A stretch of DNA of 64,000 nucleotides from Cellulophaga sp. BC115SP. Lineage in GTDB: Bacteria; Bacteroidota; Bacteroidia; Cytophagales; Spirosomataceae. The position numbers were made by a program, and so were the translations under genes. Location of the stretch: NCBI RefSeq assembly GCF_009905545.1, contig NZ_JAAALB010000001.1, positions 248,001 through 312,000 on the forward strand, given 5' to 3'. Each line of letters begins with the position of its first letter. Position 1 is the stretch's first letter. Positions 1 through 10,662 of the stretch are shown one piece after another. The notes below the pieces were generated by a model. It was given only the letters and a program-made list of their open reading frames with translations. It was not told the origin of the DNA and did no database searches.

Positions 1-1700
1 GATCGTAAATTGTCTTGCATTAGTCCATCGATAGGATTATACGCACCTTTGAGGAAAACTTTCAACGATACCCTTACAGAAAATTGCGACACAAATATAG
101 TCGTAACATTTGATTGAGCCGCAGTGTTTCCATTAGTAGCAACGACATCTCCGCCTCCATATACACCTGCCTTGTTGTAAAAAGTGCCTGCTTGCAAGGC
201 CGCCACAGTTATAGTAACAGCACTACTGCCTCCAGCAAGAATACTATTGGTACGAGTACAAGTAACCAATTGCCCCGAAGCACTACAACCCCAGCCTGTA
301 TTGACCGTTGCTGAAACCAAAGCCAAACCCATTTGGAGCGTATCTTTGATAATAATCATACCTGAGGTTGGTACTGATCCTGTATTATTTACAGTAAGGG
401 TATAGGTAAAATTATCGAAAAGAGAATAAAACCCTGAAGAAACAGCTTTTGTAATGCTCAAACGTGGTGATGACCCTGTAACAGTGATATTCACCACCGC
501 ATTGGCACAAACACTAGGACTTACCGCCGTATTACAAACTTGATAATTCACCGAAACAGTTGTGCCTTGCTCAGAGGCTAGTGGCGAATACGTCATAAAT
601 CCAGTAGTCGGTGAAAAAGTAACGGTTCCTTGTGCAGTACCTCCAGAGCGAGTAATACTTAAAGTTATATTAGGTAAAAAATCGTCATTTGCTAATACAT
701 TAACGGATCCAATTGACCCAAAATTTGTAGTTAAAACATCATTGTTGGCTGTTGGAGTTTTAGGATTAGGATCTGTAAAATTTGAATTTCCATCCTTATC
801 ACAGTCACCCGTTCGCCAAGTCATACTTGTGTTAGCTATTACTTGGTCTATGGCATTGTAACTGCACAAATCAAGAGGATGAGTGTTATCAGCGACAGTA
901 AGTGGATTTCTATCCAAACCATTAATTTCATCTTTATTGGTAACTCCATCTCCGTCACAATCGCCCGAACTTGTTGCCATAAGCGTTACTTGTGTAAGAT
1001 TCAAACTACAAGCACTTTTAGGATCCGTATTATCGGCTATTGTCGATGGATTACCATCCAAGCCCGTTGCTTCAGCATAATTAGTTACCCCATCGCCATC
1101 ACAGTCAGCATTACGCCATACTAGAGTAGTATTTGCAATCACTTGCCCTGTACCCCAGTTACATGGGTCATTAGGTGCTGGGTCAGAAATGTCAGGGTCG
1201 CCATCACCATCGCTATCAGTGCCACCCGCAGCAATTGTAATAGAGGTGGTGCTATTGTCATTCCCTGTTAAATTACCAACCGTTTGAGGACCGTTAAAAC
1301 CCATTGTGCCTGTAACCGTGAGAGGTCCCCCGATGTTTACCCCAGTATATCCCAATACAATATGAGAACACTCGCCAGGGGCAATAGCCACCGTGTTTTC
1401 TAACCTAATAGATTGACCGTCATTTGTTAAGACATTCCATCCAGCGAAAGTAATAGGAACAACGGTATTTCCAACTAAACTACTCGGAAAGCTAATTAAA
1501 GGGCGAAGTTTTCCTGCTACTGCATTACGACTACCACCATCATTATTACAAATATCAACCATTACCCGACCCAAGGCAGAGCCTTGAGTCAGTGTAGCAG
1601 GTTGGTTAATGATATTGATACTAACATCCTGCGCCTTTATTTTTACACTAAAAAGTGTCAAGCAGGCTAAGAGAATTCGGATTTTCTTCAAAATATTCAT
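1..1700 (-). CDS. Large secreted repeat protein with TSP3, cadherin-like and DUF11 modules (3' end outside window)
   Basis: The minus-strand frame opens at an ATG (1698-1700) and stays open to base 3, so the C-terminus lies beyond the window. The first 24 or so residues form a signal peptide ending near KIKAQ. After a beta-rich N-terminal region come thrombospondin type 3-like calcium repeats ([18 protein letters not shown] and further [10 protein letters not shown] copies), then a VNVLANDD cadherin/Ig-like module, then a DUF11-like domain (SITKAVSSG...YTLTVNNTG). The visible part ends with LKVFLKGAYN...GLMQDNLR, a motif I know as the beginning of a C-terminal region of many large Bacteroidota surface proteins. 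Its start is 18 bases after the stop of the 2099-residue gene, with which it shares several modules, so the two are probably co-transcribed. A surface adhesin or matrix role is inferred; no enzyme domain is seen. Confidence 0.85.
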   Translation of the reverse strand, partial: MNILKKIRILLACLTLFSVKIKAQDVSINIINQPATLTQGSALGRVMVDICNNDGGSRNAVAGKLRPLISFPSSLVGNTVVPITFAGWNVLTNDGQSIRLENTVAIAPGECSHIVLGYTGVNIGGPLTVTGTMGFNGPQTVGNLTGNDNSTTSITIAAGGTDSDGDGDPDISDPAPNDPCNWGTGQVIANTTLVWRNADCDGDGVTNYAEATGLDGNPSTIADNTDPKSACSLNLTQVTLMATSSGDCDGDGVTNKDEINGLDRNPLTVADNTHPLDLCSYNAIDQVIANTSMTWRTGDCDKDGNSNFTDPNPKTPTANNDVLTTNFGSIGSVNVLANDDFLPNITLSITRSGGTAQGTVTFSPTTGFMTYSPLASEQGTTVSVNYQVCNTAVSPSVCANAVVNITVTGSSPRLSITKAVSSGFYSLFDNFTYTLTVNNTGSVPTSGMIIIKDTLQMGLALVSATVNTGWGCSASGQLVTCTRTNSILAGGSSAVTITVAALQAGTFYNKAGVYGGGDVVATNGNTAAQSNVTTIFVSQFSVRVSLKVFLKGAYNPIDGLMQDNLR

Positions 1701-1718
1701 GAGGCTTGCTTGGTTTTA

Positions 1719-4700
1719 TTAGTTGGCAGTAACTTTTGTTTCAACAATATTATTGCTTACACGTTCTTCGCCTGCCGAACCATAGATGATAGTAACTGTG
1801 ATATTTTGGCTTGTCATACTTGGTGTGCCTACTTTTCGAGTAATAGTAAACCCTACTACTTTTTTGGTATTTTGTAAGGTAACACTTCCTGCTTTGGCTG
1901 TGACAGTAATTGAGTTTTCATTTTCTGTAAAATCCCAATCACTATTAGTATTCGAAGTACCACCCAATACGTCAGACAAACCAGAGGTTGTAGAATAAGT
2001 AATGTCAAACCCAGAAATTTTGGCTACTCGGAAACTAATGGTTCTACCTGAAATATTGAGAATGTTATTTATTTCAAAAATATTTACGATAAAATCTCGA
2101 CTATTAATAACATTCGTAAATTCCAAATTATCGATATCCGTCGTTGGGCTCAAATCAGGAAGTCCAGCATCCTTCCAAGTATTTGGCAAACCGTCTACAG
2201 GCGTCAAAATACCATCACCATCAGGATCACAATTGCTTGAGCAGTCTACAACACCGTTATTGTCTAGATCTAGATTCGCGTTTAGTCCATTTTCTACCAA
2301 ATCAAACATTCCATCATTGTTGCCATCTAAATCATAAGGATTTGGCAAGGAATCCAAATCAATATCCAGAGCACTCAATACCAGACCTCCAAGAGCAGTG
2401 GCAGGAATACCATCCACAGATACAATGCCATCGGCCATACCGTCACGATTGAGGTCTATACCTAAACCTTCGTCTACATCATTGATACCATCATTATCGC
2501 TATCCAAGTCTAAACGGTTAGGAATTCCGTCACCATCAATATCAGCGCTCAACTGAGCATCTTCTACTGTATCCAAAATACCATCGTTATCATCATCCAA
2601 ATCGAGGCTATCAGGGATACCATCCAAATCTGTATCAGCAGGCACAGCAATAGTCACCGTGGCAGACGCACATACGTTTGGTGTTGTAGCAGTATTACAA
2701 ACCTGATAAATCACCGTTACCAATGTACCACGTTCTGACAGAAGTGGCGTGTAGGTCAATACACCTGTTGAGCCAACAATCGCAATAGTTCCTCCAGCAG
2801 TTCCACCAGTTTGAGTAATAGTTGTAGCTAGACCAGGAAGAAAATCGTCGTTTGTCAAAACATTAAATATAGTTGCACTTCCAAAGTTTGCTAAGAAACT
2901 ATCATCGTTGGCAACTGCCAATTTGGGATTAGGGTCTGTACCATTCAGATTACCATCATTGTCACAATCTGCCAATTTCCACAATGGACTGGTCGCTAGC
3001 AATACTTGGTCAACAGTATTATAACTACAACCATCCAAAGGATCAGTATTATCGGCAGTAGTAGCTAAATTATCATCCGTTCCTGTGAGTTCTTTGTAGT
3101 TAGTCACTCCATCACCATCACAGTCACTATTTTTCCAAGCGGTAGTAGTATTGGCTAAAACTTGACTATTACTCCATACACATCCGTTTAACGGTTCTGG
3201 GTCTGTATTGTTAGGGTCACCATCACCATCTGTATCTCCAGCCAATGGCACACTGATATTGACTGTGGCAGTAGCACAAACACTTGGAATTGTGGCAGTA
3301 TTACACACCTGATAAATCACAGTAACATTCGAGCCAGGCTCAGAAGCATTTGGCGTGTAACTCATGATACCTGTCAAAGCATTTAATAAAACTGTACCAG
3401 TTGCTGTGCCTCCTGCTCTTGTCAAACTTGTTGCAAGACCTCCGATAAAATCGTCATTTGCTAGGACATTGACCGTACCAGTTATACCGAAGCTAACATT
3501 CAAAACATCGTCTGCGACAAATGGTACTTTAGGATGATTATCGGTTCCATTGAGATTACCATCCTTATCACAATCAAGTGCTTTCCAATCTATTGAAGTA
3601 TTTGCAAGTACTTGGTCTACATCGTTATAACTACAACCATCCAAAGGATTAGTATTATCAGCAATCGTAAGCGGATCATTGTCTGTACCAGTAGCTTCTT
3701 TATAATTGGAAACGCCATCTCCATCACAATCTGCATCGCGCCAAGTTGTCGTCGTATTCGCTAATACCTGATTTACACTCCATACACATGGGTCATTAGG
3801 TGCTGGGTCTGTCGTGTCAAAATCTCCATCACCATCGGTATCACAAGCATTCACTGTAACAACGACTCCTGTCGAAGCTGGACTATAACAACCCAAAACT
3901 GAATCGTAATAAAAGGCATAATACGTACCAGTCGCGGCTGTACTTGGGGTCGCATAAGCACTTCCTGAGTGGGTATTGTTTGTAAACCACTGTATCACTG
4001 CCCCTGATGGCGCACTACCGATGGCACTTGATAAGTTTCCTGTGGTAGCAGGACAAACATTGCTCACACTGCTACTCAATAAACTTGGCGCAACAAAACC
4101 TGCTGCATTTGCTAAGCGCAACACTGCACCATATACTCGCGTTGTACCAACATCTATTCCTACTAAATTCGCTATCGTAAAACGTACTTCATTAAATGTT
4201 TTGGTTGTTTTAAAGCCAACCACCTGACGGGTAGAACTTAACAATTCTAGCGAAATCAGTCCACCTGCATTACTTTCTTGTAAAACCCCATTCAGATAAG
4301 TACTGACGGTGGCATTACTCAAAAGACTCGCTCCAAGAATACTTGTGTTTTCTATATCAAATCCTGCAAATGTTCCGATAGGATACGTCGTCACTGCATC
4401 TTTTACCGATATTGATCCACTACTCAGCAAACCTGCTGTCAAAACTATATCTGCATAGTTTGAGGTACTTGTATCTACCACATTTTGACTATTATTAATG
4501 GCACAACCTGCACAAACAGCTCCACTGATACCTGTTAAACTACCATTCAAAACCGCTGGAAAACTTGGTGATACCAAATACGTATCAGTACAACTTAATG
4601 CTGGACCTGCACAGAAACTCTCTAAGACTACATTATAAACCTTCGTCGTACTTAATATTCCTAACAAATTGGTCAACTCTAATTTTACTTCATCAAACTC

Positions 4701-7700
4701 CTTCGTACTGATAAAGCCTACCAATTGTTCTCCTGTACCAGTCAAAAGTGAAGAATTAACAGACAATAAAGTTCCGACTCCCGAACTCTCTTGCAAAACC
4801 CCTGCTTTGTAGGTGCGAATGGTAATACCTGATAAAAGATTCGCATTGATTAAACTAGGATTCGAGATATTAAATCCTGCAAAAGTTCCGATGGGATAAG
4901 TCGTCAAAATATCTTTTACAGCTAAGGAAGCAATACTGCTTACTGAGGCTGTCATCGTGATGGTGGCATAATCACTCGTGCTTGAACTGATTACATTTTC
5001 GGCATTACTTATCGAACATCCAACACAGGCGACACCAGTAATACCTGTCTGACTATCATCTATTACTACGGGATAAGAAGGGTTCGATACATTCGTCTGA
5101 GTATTACAAACTAATGCCGAACCAGTACAGAATTTCTCTATTACGGGATAATATACTTGGCCACTAAATCCTATCCCTACCAAGGTATTGTAAACTATGC
5201 GTACCTCGTCAAAACCTTGTGTTGTGATAAAGCCCACGGTTGCCAAACCACTGCCATCCAACAAACTTGACTCTAAACCTATCGAGCTCGTTACAACGTC
5301 TTTCCCTTCTACAAAAACGCCATTGTTGTAAGTCTCGATTCGTACGGTTGAACCAATACTACCACTCAACAAGCTCGTTGAGGCAATCTTAAACCCTGCA
5401 TAATAGCCCGCAGGATAAGTATCTGCCGCATCATTATCTTTGGCACTATAGGTCACATCACAGCCTAAACCCGTCACACTAAATCCTGCGTAATTATTCA
5501 AATCCGAGTCTACTAGATTGTTAGTCGAGGCTGTCGTCAAATTCACACAGCCTAATGAACTATTGGTCTTCGTAGCTGAAAGGTTCGTAAACAAACCATT
5601 CGTCAACGCAACCTTCGTGTTACACGTTGCGCCACTTGGGTCAAGACCTGTACAAGAGGTAATAAATACATCGATTCCTACGCTTGCTGCACTATAACAG
5701 CCTGTCGTGGCATTGTAATAAAATGCATAATAGGTACCATCTGTCGTTGCTGTTGGGGTTGAATATGCCGTACCTGTATGGGTAGTATTCGTAAACCATA
5801 CCAAACTACTACCCGAAGGTGCTGTACTACTTATCGCAGTTGTCAAGTTCGCTGTCGTAGCAGGACAAATGTTATTAACGCTACTAACACTCACTGTTGG
5901 AACAACCAAAGCTGGGTCACAAGCATTTAATGGGTCTGTTCCTGCCAACTTCTCTGCATAGTTACTGATGCCATCTCCATCACAATCTGCGTTGCGCCAA
6001 GTTGTTGTAGTATTTGCTAATACCTGATTTACACTCCATACACATGGATCATTAGGCGATGGGTCTGTCGTGTCCAAATCACCATCGCCATCGGTATCAC
6101 AAGCATTTACCGTAACAACTACTCCTGTCGAAGCTGGACTATAACATCCCAAAACTGAATCATAATAAAAGGCATAATACGTACCAGCCACGGCTGTACT
6201 TGGTGTACTGTAAGCTGTTCCTGTATGCGTATTGTTCGTAAACCACTGTATCACTGCCCCTGATGGTGCACTGCCGATGGCACTTGATAAGTTTCCTGTT
6301 GTGGCAGGACAAACATTGCTCACACTACTACTCAATAAACTTGGCGCAACAAAACCTGCTGCATTCGCTAAGCGCAACACTGCACCATATACTCGCGTTG
6401 TACCAACATCTACGCCAACCAAGTTACTAATCGTAAATCGTACTTCGTTAAATGGCTTCGTTGCAGCAAAACCTACTACCTGTCGAGTAGAACTTAGAAT
6501 AGATAAGCTGATTAACCCACCTGCGTTACTCTCTTGTAAAACCCCATTCAGATAAGTACTGACAGTAGCATTACTCAGAAGACTTGCGCCAAGGATACTT
6601 GTATTTTCTATATCGAATCCTGCAAACGTTCCGATAGGATACGTCGTCACAGCATCTTTTACCGATATTGATCCACTACTCAATAAGCCTGCTGTCAAAA
6701 CTATATCTGCATAGTTTGAAGTGCTAGCATCTACCACATTTTGACTATTATTGATTGTACAACCTGCACAAACAGCTCCACTAATTCCTGTTAAGCTACC
6801 ATTCAAGACTGCTGGAAAACTTGGTGATACCAAATATGTATCAGTACAACTTAATGCTGGACCTGCACAGAAACTCTCTAATACTACATTATAGACCTTC
6901 GTCGTACTCAATACGCCTAATACATTCGTTATTTCTAGTTTTACTTCATCAAACTCCTTCGTACTGATAAAGCCTACCAATTGTTCTCCTGTACCTGTTA
7001 ATAAAGAGGAATTCACCGAAAGCAAACTGCTAGCCGAAGACGTTTCTTGCAATACCCCTGCTTTATACGTTTTTAAGGTAATTCCTGATAATAAATTCGC
7101 ATTGATTAAACTAGGATTGGAAATATTAAACCCGGCAAAAGTTCCGATGGGATAAGTCGTCAAGACATCCTTCACAGCTAAGGAAGCAATACTGCTTACT
7201 GAGGCTGTCATCGTGATGGTGGCATAATCACTCGTGCTTGAACTGATTACATTTTCAGGATTAGCTACCGAACATCCAGCACAAGCCACGCCTGTAATGC
7301 CAGTTTGTGTAGCATCGATATTAACTGGATAGGAAGGATTGGAAACATTTGTTTGAGTATTACAAACCAAGGCTGATCCTGCACAGAACTTTTCTATGAC
7401 AGGATAATATACTTGACCAGCAAAAAGAACCCCCACTAAGGTTGTATATGTAATTCTAACTTCATCAAAAGCTGAAGTGGTAATAAAACCAACCGTTGTA
7501 TTACCGCTCGCATCAACCAAGCTTGATTCGATTCCAAGCAAACTCGTTACCACATCTTTAGTCTCTACTTGAGTACCATTATTATAAGTGGTAACAGTAA
7601 CTACTGCCCCAACACTTCCACTTAACAAACTACCAGATGAAATCTTATAACCTGCAAAATATCCAGCTGGATAAGTATCTGCAGCATCATTATCCTTTAC

Positions 7701-8018
7701 ACTAAAAGTAACTCCACAACCAGCACCTGTTATATTAAAGCCAGCATAGTTAGTTAAGTCAGAGTCAACTAAATTAGATTCAGGAGCCGTAGTAATATTT
7801 ATACACAAAATACTACCATTGTTTTGACGATTTGCGACAAGATTTGTATACGAAGCATTCGTCCAAGGTGTTTTTGTGTTACAACTTGTATTACCTGGGT
7901 CGACGGGAATGAGGTTGGTTTTTGAGGGTATATCTGCACCTATCGCAATAGTATGGCTACCCCAAAGAAGAAAAAGACACAGGAAAGAGATTAGACATCT
8001 GACAAAATTCTTTATCAT
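1719..8018 (-). CDS. Giant secreted adhesin-like protein with internal duplication and calcium-binding repeats
   Basis: This 2099-residue protein has an N-terminal signal peptide (about residues 1-28). Residues about 46-798 are repeated at about 799-1540. Each block holds three related modules of about 150 residues with recurring motifs ([38 protein letters not shown]), then an Ig-like module (CPATT...YYAFYY...GCYS) and a thrombospondin type 3-like strip (DTDGDGD, DCDGDG). The rest has VNVLANDD cadherin-like modules and a long Asp-rich stretch ([17 protein letters not shown]) typical of calcium-bound TSP3 repeats. The last 130 residues are beta-rich, and I do not recognise a type IX secretion sorting domain. 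It most likely acts outside the cell in adhesion or matrix formation; this is inferred from composition. It is first in a probable two-gene unit with the partial gene downstream. Confidence 0.9.
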   Translation of the reverse strand: MIKNFVRCLISFLCLFLLWGSHTIAIGADIPSKTNLIPVDPGNTSCNTKTPWTNASYTNLVANRQNNGSILCINITTAPESNLVDSDLTNYAGFNITGAGCGVTFSVKDNDAADTYPAGYFAGYKISSGSLLSGSVGAVVTVTTYNNGTQVETKDVVTSLLGIESSLVDASGNTTVGFITTSAFDEVRITYTTLVGVLFAGQVYYPVIEKFCAGSALVCNTQTNVSNPSYPVNIDATQTGITGVACAGCSVANPENVISSSTSDYATITMTASVSSIASLAVKDVLTTYPIGTFAGFNISNPSLINANLLSGITLKTYKAGVLQETSSASSLLSVNSSLLTGTGEQLVGFISTKEFDEVKLEITNVLGVLSTTKVYNVVLESFCAGPALSCTDTYLVSPSFPAVLNGSLTGISGAVCAGCTINNSQNVVDASTSNYADIVLTAGLLSSGSISVKDAVTTYPIGTFAGFDIENTSILGASLLSNATVSTYLNGVLQESNAGGLISLSILSSTRQVVGFAATKPFNEVRFTISNLVGVDVGTTRVYGAVLRLANAAGFVAPSLLSSSVSNVCPATTGNLSSAIGSAPSGAVIQWFTNNTHTGTAYSTPSTAVAGTYYAFYYDSVLGCYSPASTGVVVTVNACDTDGDGDLDTTDPSPNDPCVWSVNQVLANTTTTWRNADCDGDGISNYAEKLAGTDPLNACDPALVVPTVSVSSVNNICPATTANLTTAISSTAPSGSSLVWFTNTTHTGTAYSTPTATTDGTYYAFYYNATTGCYSAASVGIDVFITSCTGLDPSGATCNTKVALTNGLFTNLSATKTNSSLGCVNLTTASTNNLVDSDLNNYAGFSVTGLGCDVTYSAKDNDAADTYPAGYYAGFKIASTSLLSGSIGSTVRIETYNNGVFVEGKDVVTSSIGLESSLLDGSGLATVGFITTQGFDEVRIVYNTLVGIGFSGQVYYPVIEKFCTGSALVCNTQTNVSNPSYPVVIDDSQTGITGVACVGCSISNAENVISSSTSDYATITMTASVSSIASLAVKDILTTYPIGTFAGFNISNPSLINANLLSGITIRTYKAGVLQESSGVGTLLSVNSSLLTGTGEQLVGFISTKEFDEVKLELTNLLGILSTTKVYNVVLESFCAGPALSCTDTYLVSPSFPAVLNGSLTGISGAVCAGCAINNSQNVVDTSTSNYADIVLTAGLLSSGSISVKDAVTTYPIGTFAGFDIENTSILGASLLSNATVSTYLNGVLQESNAGGLISLELLSSTRQVVGFKTTKTFNEVRFTIANLVGIDVGTTRVYGAVLRLANAAGFVAPSLLSSSVSNVCPATTGNLSSAIGSAPSGAVIQWFTNNTHSGSAYATPSTAATGTYYAFYYDSVLGCYSPASTGVVVTVNACDTDGDGDFDTTDPAPNDPCVWSVNQVLANTTTTWRDADCDGDGVSNYKEATGTDNDPLTIADNTNPLDGCSYNDVDQVLANTSIDWKALDCDKDGNLNGTDNHPKVPFVADDVLNVSFGITGTVNVLANDDFIGGLATSLTRAGGTATGTVLLNALTGIMSYTPNASEPGSNVTVIYQVCNTATIPSVCATATVNISVPLAGDTDGDGDPNNTDPEPLNGCVWSNSQVLANTTTAWKNSDCDGDGVTNYKELTGTDDNLATTADNTDPLDGCSYNTVDQVLLATSPLWKLADCDNDGNLNGTDPNPKLAVANDDSFLANFGSATIFNVLTNDDFLPGLATTITQTGGTAGGTIAIVGSTGVLTYTPLLSERGTLVTVIYQVCNTATTPNVCASATVTIAVPADTDLDGIPDSLDLDDDNDGILDTVEDAQLSADIDGDGIPNRLDLDSDNDGINDVDEGLGIDLNRDGMADGIVSVDGIPATALGGLVLSALDIDLDSLPNPYDLDGNNDGMFDLVENGLNANLDLDNNGVVDCSSNCDPDGDGILTPVDGLPNTWKDAGLPDLSPTTDIDNLEFTNVINSRDFIVNIFEINNILNISGRTISFRVAKISGFDITYSTTSGLSDVLGGTSNTNSDWDFTENENSITVTAKAGSVTLQNTKKVVGFTITRKVGTPSMTSQNITVTIIYGSAGEERVSNNIVETKVTAN
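3691..5624 (-). repeat. Second copy of the ~2.26-kb intragenic duplication
   Basis: This is the partner of the copy at 5941-7883. The order of modules is the same: three FAGF-type modules, an Ig-like module and a TSP3 strip. The copies diverge in the TSP3 strip, where the first goes on to an extra Ig-like module and the second goes on to the cadherin-like modules. Confidence 0.85.
5941..7883 (-). repeat. First copy of a ~2.26-kb intragenic duplication
   Basis: This stretch of the giant adhesin gene matches 3691-5624 at an offset of 2256-2259 bases. The cysteine of CNTKTPW is encoded at 7881-7883 and that of CNTKVAL at 5622-5624. Parts are nearly identical at the DNA level, for example the regions around 6230-6420 and 3975-4165. 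The three-base change in offset shows small in-frame indels since the duplication. Confidence 0.85.
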
Positions 8019-8248
8019 GATGAGGATTGTTTAATTATTTGCATATAGCCCAACAATTCCAAACCATCTTACTTAGGTACCACTTTCAAAAAATTTATCT
8101 ATACAACTTTGGCGAAAAGTAGTTTGAGCAATTTGATAGAATTAAAATTATTAAGGCTTTCAGAGAAGGACACTATCTTAAAATCAAATCTTTTGTAGAC
8201 GCATGGCAGTACGTTCCACAAACGAATAACACTTGCATATCAGTAATC

Positions 8249-8276
8249 CTAAAACTACTATTACCTGTAGTTTTAG
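8249..8276. repeat. Perfect 10-bp inverted repeat upstream of the adhesin gene
   Basis: CTAAAACTAC at 8249-8258 and GTAGTTTTAG at 8267-8276 are exact inverse complements around an 8-base loop. A second stem, TTTACTG/CAGTAAA, follows at 8287-8305. There is no T-run typical of a terminator. The site is about 230 bases before the adhesin start, so an operator or a leader RNA structure is possible. Confidence 0.5.
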
Positions 8277-8889
8277 CACTGTAGTATTTACTGCTTACCA
8301 GTAAACTAGCTTAAGCACCATAAAAAATACGATACATCTATCATACCACACACTCAGAGATATTGAGCAGACTAATTCTTACGAATTATTCAAAATCAAA
8401 ATTATCATACAAGGTGGGCTGTAAAGAAGCGATATGAAAAGCGGACGATAGCCGTTTCCTCAAATTTGATTTGAAGAGAGCATAAACCTTAAGACTAACA
8501 AAGGCAAACTTCGGTTTATAAGGGCGAAGAATTAGTAATTTTTTGATCATAGCGGATATCAAAAGGAAAATTTGTACGATACTACTTCTTTTAAATCTTC
8601 TGGGATAAAACATACATTGTCATAGCTTCAGGGCGAATCTTTTTAAATCAATTTCATTAAAAAGGTATCAACTACAAACAGAGTATTACTCCAAATATTT
8701 AAAAATATTAATCATAGTTAAGGTAAATGAAAAATATACGTACGAAAAAGTTTTTTATAGAGCTAATTGTTCAACAGCGCGAACTAATAATTTACACATT
8801 AAAAAATATGCACTTGTTTAGAAAAATAATCACACATGTAAATTGAAAGTACAATTTTGAAACCAAAGCCTCCTTCTTTACCACATTAT

Positions 8890-8924
8890 GGTGACAAAAA
8901 GCCATAAAAGGTGACAAAAAGCCA
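8890..8924. promoter_or_regulatory. 15-base direct repeat with 20-bp period; possible regulator binding site
   Basis: GGTGACAAAAAGCCA occurs at 8890-8904 and again, identical, at 8910-8924. A 20-base period places both copies on one face of the DNA helix. LytTR regulators are known to bind pairs of direct repeats about two turns apart, and a LytTR gene ends about 160 bases away. The bases do not match the usual LytTR consensus, so the link is only inferred. Confidence 0.3.
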
Positions 8925-9082
8925 ATTATTCAAGAAATCAACTGGCTTGTTTGATTAGAATCACCTCATTATATTAGAAATACAAAATATATTCTCCTAT
9001 ATATTCAATAAATCTCTGGTAAGTTTTTTCTATCTAACTACACGTTAAAGGCTATAAAATCATGAGCAAAAATTAACAAAAG

Positions 9083-9802
9083 TCAAGATAATGGGCAGAT
9101 AAATGCATCTAAATCCGAACGGAAAGATCTTCCTATTTTTATTTCTTTGTTATTCAACACCAATAATCGCTTGCCTAACTCTAGTCTTTGAATAAAATCT
9201 GTATTAATTAAATGAGATTTATTTATTTGAATAAACTTCTCATCTAGCTCTTCTTTAAGATTCTTGAGAGGCTTTTTCCTAGCATAAACCTTATTTTGAA
9301 TTGTATGAATAAAAGTGTAATTCCCATCTGCTTCTACATACACAATATCTGCCAATTGGATTTTTAATACCTGTTGATTTCGATCAATCACCTCCACGTA
9401 TTTGTGTTGGATAGGTGGATAAGCCAATAACAACAGCTTTACCGAAGCCAGAAAGGTATAAGGATTGATGGGCTTTTCTAAAAGTAGACATCTAGCATGA
9501 TTCAGACATACCCCAAATATCTCATCGTCAAGAACATGAGACAAAAAGACAAGTGGAGTATTGAGGTATTGTGGTGTTGTAATAAAATCAAAAACACCCA
9601 CCCGATTGAGATCTGCCCCAGCAACAATAATGTTGGGAAGAAAAGCATCTAACAATAGATCAACCTTGACCATTGTGGGGGCAATAGTCAATAACTCGAA
9701 GTCATTTTGATTTAGTAATGTTTTTATAATTTCTAACGAAGACGGATCTTCTTCGATTACTAAAACTTTGACAGGCTGGCGATTCCTAATCAATTTTACC
9801 AT
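9083..9802 (-). CDS. LytTR-family response regulator with degenerate receiver
   Basis: The protein has 239 residues from the ATG at 9800-9802. An in-frame TTG at 9862 would add 20 residues that do not fit a receiver start. The N-terminal receiver keeps the acidic pair (EED, residues 17-19), the Ser of strand 4 (FLSH, S88) and the Lys of strand 5 (EKP, K110). The phospho-acceptor position in strand 3 (PNIIVAGADL) is Gly62 instead of Asp. The C-terminal half is a LytTR DNA-binding domain (LADIVYVEADGNYTFIHT, then INKSHLIN and IKIGRSF). It probably works as a transcription factor not switched by normal phosphorylation. It is divergent from the ECF sigma gene, with 251 bases between the starts. 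No histidine kinase is adjacent. Confidence 0.85.
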   Translation of the reverse strand: MVKLIRNRQPVKVLVIEEDPSSLEIIKTLLNQNDFELLTIAPTMVKVDLLLDAFLPNIIVAGADLNRVGVFDFITTPQYLNTPLVFLSHVLDDEIFGVCLNHARCLLLEKPINPYTFLASVKLLLLAYPPIQHKYVEVIDRNQQVLKIQLADIVYVEADGNYTFIHTIQNKVYARKKPLKNLKEELDEKFIQINKSHLINTDFIQRLELGKRLLVLNNKEIKIGRSFRSDLDAFICPLS

Positions 9803-10053
9803 AGTAGTAATGAAGGCATTTATATATTTATTGTTCAATAGCAATACAAAACAATTTTGCAAATCACAGTTGTCAATAAATGTTCATCAAGAATAATACC
9901 AATTTAAAATTATCAAGAAAAGGCTATATCCAATTTTTGGTAGCATCTTATCCAATTACTAACGTATCCTACCAAAGCAACTATTTTTTGAGTATAACAC
10001 CCTTAGTTACAGTCTTTATGAATTATATTATTTACCTGATCTAAAACCTGATT

Positions 10054-10662
10054 ATGTCCAATTCATCTCCTCGATATGATGAATTAACGCTATGGAATGA
10101 TTTGCGCAATGGCGATGAAGCAGCACTTGCTACACTTCTCCGACTATATGCCAAATCCTTGATTAGCTATGGCCGCAAAATGGTCAATGACGACGCTTTG
10201 ATTGAAGACTGTATTCAAGAAGTTTTTATTCAATTATGGCAATATCGTCAGAATCTCAAAATTGACGTAGGCTCAGTAAAAGCCTATTTGTTTGCGGCAG
10301 TACGAAGAAGAATCATTTCTGAAATCAAAAAAAATGAAACAATTTCTCTTGACGAACACTCAAGTTCTGAAAGCTATTTTGACATTGACTTTTCGATCGA
10401 AGAAAAAATCGTTAAAGACGAAACTGAACTTCAACGTGTACAGCTGATCAACGAACGCTTAAATCATCTTCCCAAAAGACAAAAAGAAGTTGTCTATCTC
10501 AAATTCTATAAAGAATTATCCAATCAAGAAATTGCCGAGACGATGGGAGTGAAATACCAATCTGTCAGCAATTTAGTCCATGAAGCCCTCACTCTACTAC
10601 GCACCCTTTTCCCTGACGAAGCTATATGGTTTGGGTTGTTAGTCTGGTTTTTTGAGTGGTGA
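10054..10662 (+). CDS. ECF (FecI-like) RNA polymerase sigma-70 factor
   Basis: This 202-residue protein has sigma region 2 (LYAKSLISYGRKMVND, then IEDCIQEVFIQLW) and region 4 (LPKRQKEVVYLKFY...LSNQEIAETMGV). The length and layout fit the extracytoplasmic-function sigma factors of Bacteroidota. A FecR-type anti-sigma factor lies 449 bases downstream, followed by a SusC receptor with an STN domain. In the known FecI/FecR scheme, the ligand-loaded receptor signals through FecR to release the sigma factor, which then transcribes the receptor operon. That the sigma factor, FecR and the receptor form one such switch is inferred from gene order. Confidence 0.9.
   Translation: MSNSSPRYDELTLWNDLRNGDEAALATLLRLYAKSLISYGRKMVNDDALIEDCIQEVFIQLWQYRQNLKIDVGSVKAYLFAAVRRRIISEIKKNETISLDEHSSSESYFDIDFSIEEKIVKDETELQRVQLINERLNHLPKRQKEVVYLKFYKELSNQEIAETMGVKYQSVSNLVHEALTLLRTLFPDEAIWFGLLVWFFEW

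Larger units (their letters stand above)
8019..9082. other. Long non-coding region upstream of the adhesin unit
   Basis: About 1.06 kb lies between the 3' end of the LytTR gene and the start of the giant adhesin, both on the minus strand. No convincing gene is present; a 75-codon minus-strand frame at 8386-8613 resembles nothing I know. The region holds two small stem-loops (8249-8276 and 8287-8305) and a 15-base direct repeat (8890-8924). Its length suggests it carries the control region of the adhesin genes, but I could not define a promoter. Confidence 0.5.

Noticed and set aside
3976-6555. Two near-identical plus-strand frames starting [15 protein letters not shown] at 3976 and 6232
   Set aside because: They are antisense to the duplicated adhesin blocks; their likeness only reflects the DNA duplication.
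8386-8613. 75-codon minus-strand frame in the long gap before the adhesin
   Set aside because: It is rich in basic and hydrophobic residues but has no family signature or supporting start context, and it lies in AT-rich non-coding sequence.
9083-9862. Longer LytTR protein starting at TTG 9862
   Set aside because: The extra 20 residues do not belong to the receiver fold, and an ATG at 9802 starts it properly.
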